A DNA stretch of 36,390 bases, taken from NCBI GenBank assembly GCA_900546325.1, contig URCR01000027.1, positions 1 through 36,390 of the forward strand, read 5' to 3'. The notes beneath the pieces were generated by a model that worked only from the letters and a program-made list of their open reading frames with translations, searched no databases and was not told where the DNA came from. This document shows positions 1 through 6,838 of the stretch, piece after piece. Source of the stretch: an uncultured Lachnospiraceae bacterium (GTDB lineage Bacteria > Bacillota > Clostridia > Lachnospirales > Lachnospiraceae). The first letter of the stretch is position 1. Every line of letters begins with the position of its first letter. The translations under genes were made by a program, and so were the position numbers.

Positions 1-46
1 TACTATTTATTGAAAATGGTCATGTTTATTTTGTACTATTTATATT

Positions 47-75
47 CTAACACCAGTTCATATCATCACCTCCAC
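47..75 (-). other. Strong ribosome site followed by an aborted reading frame
   Basis: On the minus strand a GGAGGTGATG ribosome site (about 66-75) precedes an ATG at 61, but the frame stops after four codons (M-N-W-C-stop, ending at 47). It lies just downstream of the alpha/beta hydrolase, so it may be the start of a further operon gene that has decayed, or a leader peptide. No longer frame follows in the few bases left before the window edge, so neither reading can be tested here. Confidence 0.25.
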
Positions 76-94
76 AATGTTTGCCTTTTGTGTT

Positions 95-1015
95 TTATAA
101 ATCTAACAGGCATTTCACAAATTCTTTTGGCTTTTCAATATGGATACCGTGTCCGCAATCGAAATGAACGATTTTGCAATCCCCAATCAACTCCGAAACT
201 CTTTTCACATCATCGTCATTCAGTGCAGCCATCAGTATTCCGTCAGAGTTGATATTTGTTTTTGCTTTCATAAAAATTGTTTTACATCTGATTTTTCTCA
301 AAATATCTTCGTGCAAAGTTCCACAATGAAAACTGTCGGTATAAAACGCTTCTCCGAATAAAGGGTCATAGTGATTCATACCCTGAAATCCTGCTAATGC
401 AGCTTTCGGCCAAAACAGCACCTTCAAATCTTTTTCAGGGTGTTTTGTGCGATAAGCTGCCGCCATTTTTATAAGTTTCCCTTTCACTTCCTCTCTTGAT
501 TGTTCAGGGAAAAAGTTCCAAGCATATTGATGAGAAAAGTAGTAAAGAACAAAATCACTTTTTTCTTCTTGTGTGATATATGTATGGCATACTGTTGACA
601 AGTCAACATAGTTGAATGTGCTTTTTCTGCGTTTTCCCTGAGAAGCGAAAAAAGGAGGGTCTTCTAATATCAGCATTTCACAGAGTTCTGTTTCGGCGGC
701 AATATAAGCGGCAATCAGACCTCCCGAAGAATGTCCCAATAGCCAAACCTTTTGACCGATTTCATTCTCAATAAAATCTATTATGGCTGCTCCGATAGAT
801 TTTATATTATATTCTTCGGGCTTATGCAGACTGCCGCCGTGACCGTAGCAGTCAACCGAATAGATATGAAATTTTTTTGAAAGCTGTTTCGCTACACTCG
901 TATAGCTTTGTCCGTCTACGCCTTGAGCGTGAATTAAAACCAAAGGCTGAAAACTATTTTTGGATTCATAGTATTTCAATCGTATACCTTGATTTTCATA
1001 AATTTTTTCATTCAT
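95..1015 (-). CDS. Alpha/beta-fold hydrolase
   Basis: A 306-residue cytoplasmic alpha/beta hydrolase; no signal peptide is visible. The nucleophile elbow is GHSSG at residues 94-98 (Ser96), the oxyanion region is HAQG near residue 29, and the likely catalytic His is in CGHGIHIEKP near residue 289. This matches the general lipase/esterase/C-C hydrolase superfamily. The substrate cannot be read from the sequence. It overlaps the upstream TetR gene by 8 bp (1008-1015), so the two are translationally coupled and the regulator probably controls this gene. Family members paired with TetR regulators often act in detoxification, but that is inference. The gene is visibly more AT-rich than the chromosomal genes from 3.2 kb onward, in keeping with an accessory region. 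Confidence 0.85.
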   Translation of the reverse strand: MNEKIYENQGIRLKYYESKNSFQPLVLIHAQGVDGQSYTSVAKQLSKKFHIYSVDCYGHGGSLHKPEEYNIKSIGAAIIDFIENEIGQKVWLLGHSSGGLIAAYIAAETELCEMLILEDPPFFASQGKRRKSTFNYVDLSTVCHTYITQEEKSDFVLYYFSHQYAWNFFPEQSREEVKGKLIKMAAAYRTKHPEKDLKVLFWPKAALAGFQGMNHYDPLFGEAFYTDSFHCGTLHEDILRKIRCKTIFMKAKTNINSDGILMAALNDDDVKRVSELIGDCKIVHFDCGHGIHIEKPKEFVKCLLDL

Positions 1016-1583
1016 TATCTGTGCTCCTTGTTACATAACGATTTTTTAATCCTTGATAGGCATCGGTAAGTGCCTTGTCAATAAATTCAATGTCCCATTC
1101 AAGATAATTTGTTGCTATCATTGTTGCAATACCGTGAACATACAGCCACAGTTCCAAATGAAAAAAGTACGCTTCATTTTCATCAATACCAAAATTTTTT
1201 ATAATGAGATCCAGTATTGGACGAATTTCTTCACGGTTTTCTTCTATCTTTTCATCTGTTCTGTCACGCATAAAAAGTAGTTTGAATAACTCTTTTTCTT
1301 CCTTTGCAAACTGAATATAGGCAATACCGCTTGCTTTATAGGGCGGGAATTTGTTATCTGCCATACCTTTTTTGATGTAAGACTGATATAGCGTATTCGC
1401 AGCAGATACAACCTCTCTCTGTACTTCTTCCATATTTTGAAACAAACCAAAAATTGGCTTTGCTGATGAGCCAAGTTCTGCTGCCAGTCCTCTTGCAGTT
1501 AATCCTGTTATTCCTTTCTTTCTCGTAACCTCTAAAGCAGCAGCTACAATTTGTTCTCTTGTGAACTTAAATTTAGGTGGCAT
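1008..1583 (-). CDS. TetR/AcrR family transcriptional regulator
   Basis: A 191-residue one-component repressor. The N-terminal helix-turn-helix domain (about residues 8-55) has the TetR pattern: FTREQIVAAALEVTRKKG, then LTARGLAAELGSSAKPIFGLF. The C-terminal two thirds are helical and would bind a ligand and form the dimer. It is the first gene of a two-gene operon with the alpha/beta hydrolase. A ribosome site (GGAGGGAG) precedes the ATG, and a sigma-A type promoter carrying a short palindrome lies upstream (see 1609-1657), which suggests autorepression. The ligand is unknown. Confidence 0.88.
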   Translation of the reverse strand: MPPKFKFTREQIVAAALEVTRKKGITGLTARGLAAELGSSAKPIFGLFQNMEEVQREVVSAANTLYQSYIKKGMADNKFPPYKASGIAYIQFAKEEKELFKLLFMRDRTDEKIEENREEIRPILDLIIKNFGIDENEAYFFHLELWLYVHGIATMIATNYLEWDIEFIDKALTDAYQGLKNRYVTRSTDNE

Positions 1584-1608
1584 CTATCTCCCTCCATAAA
1601 AAACCATT

Positions 1609-1657
1609 GTTGTGCAACTTATGTTTCTTATTATACTCGTTTCTTTTTCCTTGTCAA
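1609..1657 (-). promoter_or_regulatory. Promoter and candidate operator of the TetR/hydrolase operon
   Basis: On the minus strand a -35 TTGACA (1657-1652) and a -10 TATAAT (1635-1630) are separated by 16 bp. About 11 bp downstream of the -10 box, near the expected transcript start, is the 10-bp palindrome GTTGTGCAAC (1609-1618). That is a sensible place for a TetR repressor site. The promoter match is seen directly; the operator role is inferred. Confidence 0.7.
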
Positions 1658-1737
1658 GCGATTGAGGCAAATAGAAGATTTGTAACAATTTTTCAGGGAA
1701 AATACCCTATAAAATGTCTCGCAAAGCAGAAAGCAAA

Positions 1738-1762
1738 CGGGTAAGGTTATTAACCCTACCCG
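1738..1762 (-). terminator. Possible terminator hairpin after the tnpV remnant
   Basis: An 11-bp stem with one mismatch (CGGGTAAGGTT against AACCCTACCCG) and a 3-nt loop. On the minus strand it is followed by a T-rich but interrupted tail (TTTGCTTTCTG). It sits about 35 bp past the end of the tnpV remnant and may be its terminator. The U tract is weak. Confidence 0.4.
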
Positions 1763-1795
1763 CTGCAATTTTACGGTTATATGCGTTACATTATT

Positions 1796-2173
1796 TTAAC
1801 TGTATACTATTTCCTCATTGACAATCTCAATAACGCAAGTTCTAATGTTATTCATTCGTCCTGTCCATTCTAAAACACTTTCCGCTTTTAGCTGTTCCGT
1901 AATACCTTGTACTCGTTTCATCTGTTCTGTAAGTGTTTCAAATCTCTCTTATGCTTGCCTGTCAATGTCAGCAAGGTAAGCATTCAATTTACCACTTGTA
2001 AGCAGCGTTGTATATGTATTTTTGCGGTATTCTTTCAGATACTGCAAGTGCCGCTGTCCCCACAAACCGACAGGTTGCTCTTTTTTGTCTGGTAAAGTAA
2101 GGCAAGGAATATAATAATCTCCTTGCAGTTCATACCATAAACCATTGCCTTCATCAAAAATGTACTTGTCCAT
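1796..2173 (-). pseudogene. tnpV: TnpV-like transposon-encoded protein, broken by one stop codon
   Basis: From the ATG at 2173, preceded by a GGAGG ribosome site, the frame reads MDKYIFDEGNGLWYELQGDY and ends at a TAA at 1949-1951 after 74 residues. The same frame then continues for about 50 more codons (ERFETLTEQMKRVQG, then LEWTGRMNNIRT, ending EIVYS) to a stop at 1796. The full 125-codon span matches the usual TnpV length and both ends, with the stop where the family has Gln (RQA-Q-ERFE). A single CAA to TAA change therefore explains it. TnpV is a small accessory protein of conjugative and mobilizable elements of gut Firmicutes, with unclear function. Identification is from remembered family sequence. 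Confidence 0.75.
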
Positions 2174-2233
2174 ATAATAAATCCTCCAGTATAATATATT
2201 CGCACATATGTCACAGTTCTCCGATTGCCACAC

Positions 2234-2476
2234 TCTGTTATATCTTGTTATGAGATTTTTTTGCCCTTGATTTTGCCCTTATGATTTTGCTGAACAAGGG
2301 TAACATTGTGTGAAACCATATAAAGAAATAAGGTTTACTGATTGCGATAAATCCTTTGTTTTCAAGGCTTTCGGAGGATTTTATTAAAGTTCTATGAGGT
2401 GTGATAAACACCTGTAAAATTATGAGTTTCTAATTAGAATTTGTTAAAATGATTCTATCATATCATCAATCCAAAC
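2234..2476. other. AT-rich spacer inside the mobile-element remnant
   Basis: No convincing gene is present. The segment near 2255-2295 holds short tandem-like repeats (TTTTGCCCTT units). One minus-strand frame there ends VTLVQQNHKGKIKGKKIS and then a stop, which could be the tail of a deleted gene, but I cannot assign it. Confidence 0.3.
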
Positions 2477-2677
2477 TCAACGGTCAAGACGGAACTTGAA
2501 CAGGCTTTCAATCAGCTTTGTTCTGATGTAATCCTCCATATCAGAGTTATAATATCCGTTCATCTTGGAGAAGTAACGAATATATCCGGCGTAGCGGTCA
2601 AGGACAGCTTGTATTGCTATGGGGTCGCCCTCATGTGCCTTTACAATAGTGTCATAGGGGAGAAGTCGCTCACTCAT
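2477..2677 (-). CDS. Conjugative-transposon helix-turn-helix protein, Tn916 Orf8-like
   Basis: A 66-residue protein beginning MSERLLPYDTIVKAHEGDP, with a compact helical domain and the sequence AVLDRYAGYIRYFS. It resembles the small protein encoded directly after the sigma-like factor in Tn916-type and related integrative conjugative elements. Its start overlaps the end of the sigma-factor gene by 8 bp (2670-2677), the arrangement seen in those elements. It appears full length. In Tn916 the Orf7/Orf8 pair acts in the regulatory circuit that leads to excision and transfer; here no recombination or transfer genes remain nearby, so it is probably an orphan. Confidence 0.7.
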   Translation of the reverse strand: MSERLLPYDTIVKAHEGDPIAIQAVLDRYAGYIRYFSKMNGYYNSDMEDYIRTKLIESLFKFRLDR

Positions 2678-3113
2678 GGGACAGCACCTCCATTTCCTCT
2701 TTCAGCCGCTTCAAGGCAAGTTGGATATGCCGCCCGATTGTGCTGCGTGTCCAGCCGCTTTGTTCTCCGATTTCTTTCTGCGTCAAGTGCTTGAAGTAAT
2801 ACAAAAAGATTTCCTCCTGCGTCCGTTCTGGCAGCTCGGCAAGAGCCGCCGCAAGGGAGCAGCTATCTAAAAGTATCGTCTTTCCCCGGACAGAGAACGG
2901 ATAAGTTTCGCCATAGTCCGGCACTTGAAAATACTCGTCTGTGGTACTGAACGGGACAAACTTTTCTTCGGTCAAATATTCAAGGGAGATTTCTCGTTTC
3001 CACCTCGCCGCCAGCATACGGGCAGCGTCAAAGGACGCATGGCGAATAACAATCCGACAATAGGCGTCATGGGTATAGCGGATATGCTCTTGATAGGCTT
3101 CGTATTCAGTCAT
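2670..3113 (-). CDS. Conjugative-element sigma-70-like factor, Tn916 Orf7-like
   Basis: A 147-residue protein with a divergent N-terminal half and a C-terminal sigma region 4 helix-turn-helix (about residues 112-140, LTQKEIGEQSGWTRSTIGRH). The motif LPERTQEEIFLYYFKHLTQKEIG is typical of the small sigma-like regulators of Tn916/CTn-type elements. A ribosome site (AGGGAG, 7 nt spacing) precedes the ATG. With the following gene it forms the regulatory pair of an integrative element, but integrase, excisionase and transfer genes are absent from this window. The frame is intact. Confidence 0.78.
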   Translation of the reverse strand: MTEYEAYQEHIRYTHDAYCRIVIRHASFDAARMLAARWKREISLEYLTEEKFVPFSTTDEYFQVPDYGETYPFSVRGKTILLDSCSLAAALAELPERTQEEIFLYYFKHLTQKEIGEQSGWTRSTIGRHIQLALKRLKEEMEVLSHE

Positions 3114-3184
3114 AGAAAATCTCCCTTTCTTCGATTGAGGCCACTGAAAAACATAGTTTTTTACAAAAGCATTCTCTTAACATG

Positions 3185-3222
3185 CAAAAAATCCACAAAT
3201 TTCAAATTGAAAACTCGTGGAT
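3185..3222 (-). terminator. Rho-independent terminator of the Nudix gene
   Basis: On the minus strand ATCCAC (3222-3217) pairs with GTGGAT (3196-3191) around an inner TTTCAA/TTTGAAA stem, followed by a run of T (3191-3185). It lies 15 bp after the Nudix stop and ahead of the sigma-factor gene, so it separates the chromosomal genes from the mobile remnant. Confidence 0.65.
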
Positions 3223-3236
3223 CTTCTCCCATTTTT

Positions 3237-3719
3237 CTAGCGATCATTCAATAGCCTCTTCCCATCCAAAGCCGCATATTGCAGAACATCATCCGTATCG
3301 TAGACTAATTTTAACGAAAAGAACGGATGATTTTCTTCCAGAAGCCGCAGGAAAATTTTATCCCCCTCCCACAAATTCAAGTCATAGACCGATGCTTTTT
3401 CTACCCATTCCAGTTCTCCTTCATTACACGAAATCTGTGTCCCTTCAAAACCGTCTGCCGTGAAAAGAGACATATATTCGCTCGTGTCTTCTCCGTATAC
3501 AAATGTTATAATCCCCCGGTACTGCCACGAAGTCAGTGTGTAGCCGGTCTCTTCTTTGACTTCTCTTAAAAGGCACTCTTCCGGACTTTCATTTTTCTCA
3601 AAATGCCCGCCAACACCGATCCACTTATCCCGATTGACATCATTTTCCTTTACGGTACGATGTAACATCAGATATTTTCCGTCTTTTTCTATGTAACACA
3701 ACGTGCTTAATTCTTTCAT
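3237..3719 (-). CDS. Nudix hydrolase (8-oxo-dGTP diphosphatase-like)
   Basis: A 160-residue cytoplasmic hydrolase. From MKELSTLCYIEKDG it carries a complete Nudix box, G-x5-E-x7-REVKEETGY, within GGHFEKNESPEECLLREVKE (about residues 39-60). The Glu residues of the box bind the catalytic metal for cleavage of nucleoside diphosphates linked to another group. WIGVGGH just before the box and the Tyr/Cys start are typical of MutT/YtkD-like 8-oxo-dGTPases, but substrate cannot be fixed. The start at 3719 is preferred over the upstream ATG at 3761 because an AAGGGGA ribosome site lies just ahead of it. It is likely a monocistronic housekeeping gene with its own terminator. Confidence 0.88.
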   Translation of the reverse strand: MKELSTLCYIEKDGKYLMLHRTVKENDVNRDKWIGVGGHFEKNESPEECLLREVKEETGYTLTSWQYRGIITFVYGEDTSEYMSLFTADGFEGTQISCNEGELEWVEKASVYDLNLWEGDKIFLRLLEENHPFFSLKLVYDTDDVLQYAALDGKRLLNDR

Positions 3720-3780
3720 TTGCAGTCCCCTTTTCAATCCACTGATATACACACTTTGCAATACGTGCCTGCAGCCTTCT

Positions 3781-4170
3781 TTATAATGCTGCCAAAAGAA
3801 AGAGTCCCATCAGAAACACCCCGATCCCCACAAGGAAAAACATCGTTCCCAGTGCACAGTTAATGTAAATTCCACTACCACTGATATAAGATCTCTGTGG
3901 CTTCTTCTGATTATAGTGAACTATATAGTCCCTGTTTCGCCGGAACACTCCGAAGGTTGTCCATCCTGTCCTGCCCTCATACCGCACTCCATCCACCATA
4001 TACTCATAGGTGGCAACGATCCCCTTCTGATCTGTTCCTAGAGCGCTTCTCGACTCTAAAATCCTTCCGGTCGTACAACTCCTACATGTAAATAGCTTAT
4101 AGTATTTCGGAAAACTGTACAAAGCTCCGACAAGCGTAAATGCAACAGCAACAATCCATACCGCGATCAT
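3781..4170 (-). CDS. DUF3592-like membrane protein
   Basis: A 129-residue protein with two membrane segments (about residues 2-20 and 105-128) flanking a soluble loop that contains TGRILESRSALG, YEYMVDGVRYEGRT and DYIVHYNQKKPQRSYI. That loop pattern (YEY..DG..Y.G then V.YNP-like) is characteristic of DUF3592 proteins, whose function is unknown. The start at 4170 has a GGGGGG ribosome site 6 nt upstream; the longer frame to 4245 would overlap the preceding gene region without a ribosome site. It follows the YihY gene by about 80 bp and may be cotranscribed. Confidence 0.7.
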   Translation of the reverse strand: MIAVWIVAVAFTLVGALYSFPKYYKLFTCRSCTTGRILESRSALGTDQKGIVATYEYMVDGVRYEGRTGWTTFGVFRRNRDYIVHYNQKKPQRSYISGSGIYINCALGTMFFLVGIGVFLMGLFLLAAL

Positions 4171-4249
4171 ATGTATCCCCCCCAAATCGTTCTTCTCCAA
4201 AATAGTTTCACAAATGTATTGGCTTTTTTCCACTGTATCTGCCATCTTC

Positions 4250-5083
4250 CTACAGAGATGTGAAAAATTTTTCCGCCAGCATCACATTTACCTCTCCGCC
4301 AAGCAGCATAATATACATACACGCATACAGCCAGAGCATAATAAGCATGATTGTTGTCATACTTCCATACATCGTGGAAAATCCGGTAAAGATATTGACA
4401 TATGCCGAAAAGATGTAGGACGCTGCCGCCCATCCGATCGCAGTCAGAAATGCTCCCGGAAACTGTCTGATAAATTTTGTTTTCTTATTCGGAAGAAAAT
4501 GATAGATCGTCATGGAAAATACTGTCAGTGTCACGATAGATGCCACGGCACGCACATTGATGATCAGATCAATCATTCCTTTCATAAACGGATAATGATT
4601 GACAATGAAAATACTCAACCGGTCGCCAAAACCGAGAATGACAAGGGAAAGCACGATCGCAATGACAAACAGTACTGTGTAAAATGCAGCGCGCAGACGC
4701 AGATAAATATAATTTCTCGTCTCCTTACTTCCATAAACACTGTTCAGCCCCGCACTCATCGCAAGGACTCCTCTGCCCGCAGACCAGATTGCAACAAGCC
4801 CGGTCAGGGAAATCATCGCCTGAGACTGATTGTATACCTGATTGACGATGGAAACAATCATCGGGTAAATGGTCTTCGGAAGCACATGTGTCACCGCACG
4901 CATCACATCTTCTTTCGTCACCGGTGTATACTGTACCAGCGCAAGAAGCAGCATGATAAAAGGAATCATCGACAGCACAATAAAAAATGCCGACTGTGCC
5001 GCATATGCACCTATATGGTTCTCTGAAATTCTATCCAGGATCCGGTTCAGTAACCGGTATTTTTTCATTATCGTTTCTTTCAT
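4250..5083 (-). CDS. YihY/virulence factor BrkB family membrane protein
   Basis: A 277-residue inner-membrane protein with about six membrane segments. Family landmarks are ENHIGAYAAQSAFFIVLSMIPF at the N-terminus, the central AIWSAGRGVLAMSAGLNSVY, FLPNKKTKFIRQFPGAFLTAIGW, and the C-terminal LWLYACMYIMLLGGEVNV. YihY/BrkB proteins are conserved but of uncertain function; the older ribonuclease BN name is a misassignment. The start at 5083 is chosen for the AAGGAGAA ribosome site 6 nt upstream. A promoter-like TTGCAT/TAAGAT pair (18 bp apart) lies in the short gap after the SpoIID-like gene. Confidence 0.88.
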   Translation of the reverse strand: MKETIMKKYRLLNRILDRISENHIGAYAAQSAFFIVLSMIPFIMLLLALVQYTPVTKEDVMRAVTHVLPKTIYPMIVSIVNQVYNQSQAMISLTGLVAIWSAGRGVLAMSAGLNSVYGSKETRNYIYLRLRAAFYTVLFVIAIVLSLVILGFGDRLSIFIVNHYPFMKGMIDLIINVRAVASIVTLTVFSMTIYHFLPNKKTKFIRQFPGAFLTAIGWAAASYIFSAYVNIFTGFSTMYGSMTTIMLIMLWLYACMYIMLLGGEVNVMLAEKFFTSL

Positions 5084-5162
5084 CGGACTTCTCCTTCTTT
5101 TTTCTAACAAACAATCTTACCATGCTTTTCTCTGAGAATGCAATCTGTTTTTTCATTCCGTT

Positions 5163-6485
5163 TCACCGGACCTCCACATCGTGATAAAATGTTGTCAGAA
5201 TCTCGAGATAATTCTTTCCTTTTTTTGCCATTTCATTTGCACCATTCTGACTCATTCCGATGCCGTGTCCGAACCCGCCTCCGTTCAGTACATAATTGCC
5301 GTCCTGATATTCCACGGTAAAAAAGGCACTCGGAAGCAGTGTCATACTGTCTATGACCGTTCCATCCTGCTTCTCAATCGTATACCCGCTCCCGCCAAGC
5401 GCCGTCCGTATTTTATTTTCCGTATCCACGGTCACACTTCCCTGATCCCCGACTGCTACAATCTGCTGTGCCACACCACCGGGACCGCATTTTGTCACTT
5501 CCAGCGAAGTCACATTTCCGATATTAGTCTGTGTATTCAGGTTGATCAGATTTGTCAGCACATTTGACGGAATGACCGCCCGCCAGCGGTACCATGGGAG
5601 TTTCGCTTCGTAATCGCACTCTTCGTCCTTGATCTCCGCGCTCTGAAGGTACGCCTTATCCGGCGAAGCATTTCCCCATGCCTCCGCAGTTGTCGTCTTC
5701 CCACAGGAGGTGGAGAAATAATACGCAGTGATCACCTGATCCTGATACCATATTTTCTGCCCTCTCGTTTCATCTACCGCACGGTTTGTACTCTCCTGCT
5801 CTCCGGAATTTCCATATACCTGAAAGGCAGTGCTGTCATCGATATGTGCCTGATATTCCGGATAGCCGAGCCCCTGCGTCTGCTTATATGCGTAGCTGCG
5901 CGCACAGACTGCCTGCACTTTCAGAGCCTCCGGCTCATAGGATGCGGGCATCTCTGAAGGCACAACCCCGTATAAATATTGTTCCATCGAGAGTTCATTT
6001 ACAAGCACAACGCCTTCTGCCGTCTGAAACAATTCAATTTTTCCTCGATAATTCGGGACGCCGCATCCACGGTTCAGTGTGACTACCGAGATCAGATCCC
6101 CTTCTTCTTTCGGCTCAATATGTATCGTTCCCTTCGCGAACATCGCATCATCCGGCCGGATCGTGACCACTTCTCCCGGAGCACTCTCGCGGACTTCATC
6201 TCCGCTTTGGATTTTCAGACCGCCTGCCGCCTGAAACCCCGCCTCGGGATGTGCCACATTTGCAAATCCATCGGTCTTTAACACCACGCGGATCGTGGGA
6301 TCCTCCACCTCTTTTGAAGTTCCGTTTTCCTGACTTTGCTGCTTTTCCTCTGTCACTTTTGATTTTCCGTCTTTTTTCAGTTCTTTCTGCTGATTGTTGG
6401 AAATACTTTTCATCAGACAGGCAAAAATAGACAGACCCAACAGGAGTGCCAGCATATGATATTTATACTTTTCCATCCATTTCAT
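5163..6485 (-). CDS. spoIID: SpoIID/LytB domain protein, membrane-anchored peptidoglycan enzyme
   Basis: About 440 residues. One N-terminal membrane anchor (HMLALLLGLSIFACLM) and a Lys/Glu-rich linker lead to a SpoIID domain: GVVPSEMPASYEPEALKVQAVCARSYA, STSCGKTTTAEAWGN, and the C-terminal GGGFGHGIGMSQNGANEMA with YLEILTTFYHDVEV. SpoIID is a lytic transglycosylase that cleaves denuded glycan strands during forespore engulfment; paralogues of this size act in vegetative or spore envelope remodelling. Whether this is the true SpoIID or a paralogue cannot be settled. A GTG start at 6530 is possible, with a weak AAAGG ahead of it, but it falls in the loop of the upstream RNA terminator. The ATG at 6485 is therefore preferred, though its ribosome site is also weak. 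Confidence 0.85.
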   Translation of the reverse strand: MKWMEKYKYHMLALLLGLSIFACLMKSISNNQQKELKKDGKSKVTEEKQQSQENGTSKEVEDPTIRVVLKTDGFANVAHPEAGFQAAGGLKIQSGDEVRESAPGEVVTIRPDDAMFAKGTIHIEPKEEGDLISVVTLNRGCGVPNYRGKIELFQTAEGVVLVNELSMEQYLYGVVPSEMPASYEPEALKVQAVCARSYAYKQTQGLGYPEYQAHIDDSTAFQVYGNSGEQESTNRAVDETRGQKIWYQDQVITAYYFSTSCGKTTTAEAWGNASPDKAYLQSAEIKDEECDYEAKLPWYRWRAVIPSNVLTNLINLNTQTNIGNVTSLEVTKCGPGGVAQQIVAVGDQGSVTVDTENKIRTALGGSGYTIEKQDGTVIDSMTLLPSAFFTVEYQDGNYVLNGGGFGHGIGMSQNGANEMAKKGKNYLEILTTFYHDVEVR

Positions 6486-6502
6486 CTTCGTTTTCACTCT
6501 TT

Positions 6503-6537
6503 CCCATATAAAAATGGCAGCCGCTTTCACGACTGCC
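6503..6537 (-). terminator. Terminator of the 6S-like RNA
   Basis: On the minus strand GGCAGTC (6537-6531) pairs with GGCTGCC (6522-6516), a 7-bp stem with one G-U pair and an 8-nt loop, followed by ATTTTTAT. It ends the small RNA transcript and overlaps the only far-upstream start codon of the SpoIID-like gene. Confidence 0.65.
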
Positions 6538-6747
6538 TTTCTCTTTTGTAAGCTTTCCCCGGAGGTGCCGTTTTCTGTCTTTTGACTCCTAGCATTCCGC
6601 TAGGTGGGCAACCGCATCTGCTTTTCTGTCTTCCACTGCTTCGATCGGTGGCCTGACATATTACAGAGATATAAGAATCCCGTTTAAAGTATTGTAGGTT
6701 CAAAATAACAGAATTGTCGAACATCCCAGGTATTCCTCTTTTGTTCT
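6509..6747 (-). ncRNA. ssrS: Probable 6S RNA
   Basis: A non-coding interval on the minus strand with its own strong promoter and terminator. Landmarks in order are TTTGAACCTACAAT, ACGGGATTCTTATATC, a hairpin GTC-AGG-CCAC...GTGG-AA-GAC, GATGCGGTTGCCCACC, a perfect hairpin CCTAGC-GGAAT-GCTAGG, a small GTCAAAAGAC hairpin, and ACGGCACCTCCGGGGAAAGC. I recall this order from Clostridia 6S RNAs, which bind housekeeping RNA polymerase as a promoter mimic. I could not build a convincing long closing stem by eye, so another structured RNA is possible. The ends are set by the promoter and terminator; the mature RNA may be shorter. Confidence 0.62.
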
Positions 6748-6753
6748 AGGTAC

Positions 6754-6782
6754 ATTATACATGATGTCTTCCAAGATTTCAA
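6754..6782 (-). promoter_or_regulatory. Strong promoter of the 6S-like RNA
   Basis: On the minus strand -35 TTGAAA (6782-6777), 17-bp spacer, -10 TATAAT (6759-6754). The expected start is near 6747, before the structured region. No ribosome site or long frame follows, which supports an RNA gene. Confidence 0.75.
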
Positions 6783-6838
6783 CCGCTTCTTACTCAGATT
6801 TTTTTCAGATTTCATCTTCCTTTTACAAAAAGCACGTC

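Noticed and set aside
2255..2295. Short TTTTGCCCTT repeats as a possible attachment site or iteron
   Set aside because: Only two or three imperfect copies, with no matching copy at the other side of the remnant and no recombinase gene.
3722..3761. Longer start for the Nudix gene
   Set aside because: The extra 14 residues have no ribosome site and do not resemble the Nudix N-terminus, while the inner ATG has a good site.
4214..5026. A 270-residue open frame on the plus strand opposite the YihY gene
   Set aside because: It is rich in His, Arg and Cys with no domain pattern, lies entirely antisense to a clear membrane-protein gene, and has no ribosome site. It is a shadow frame.
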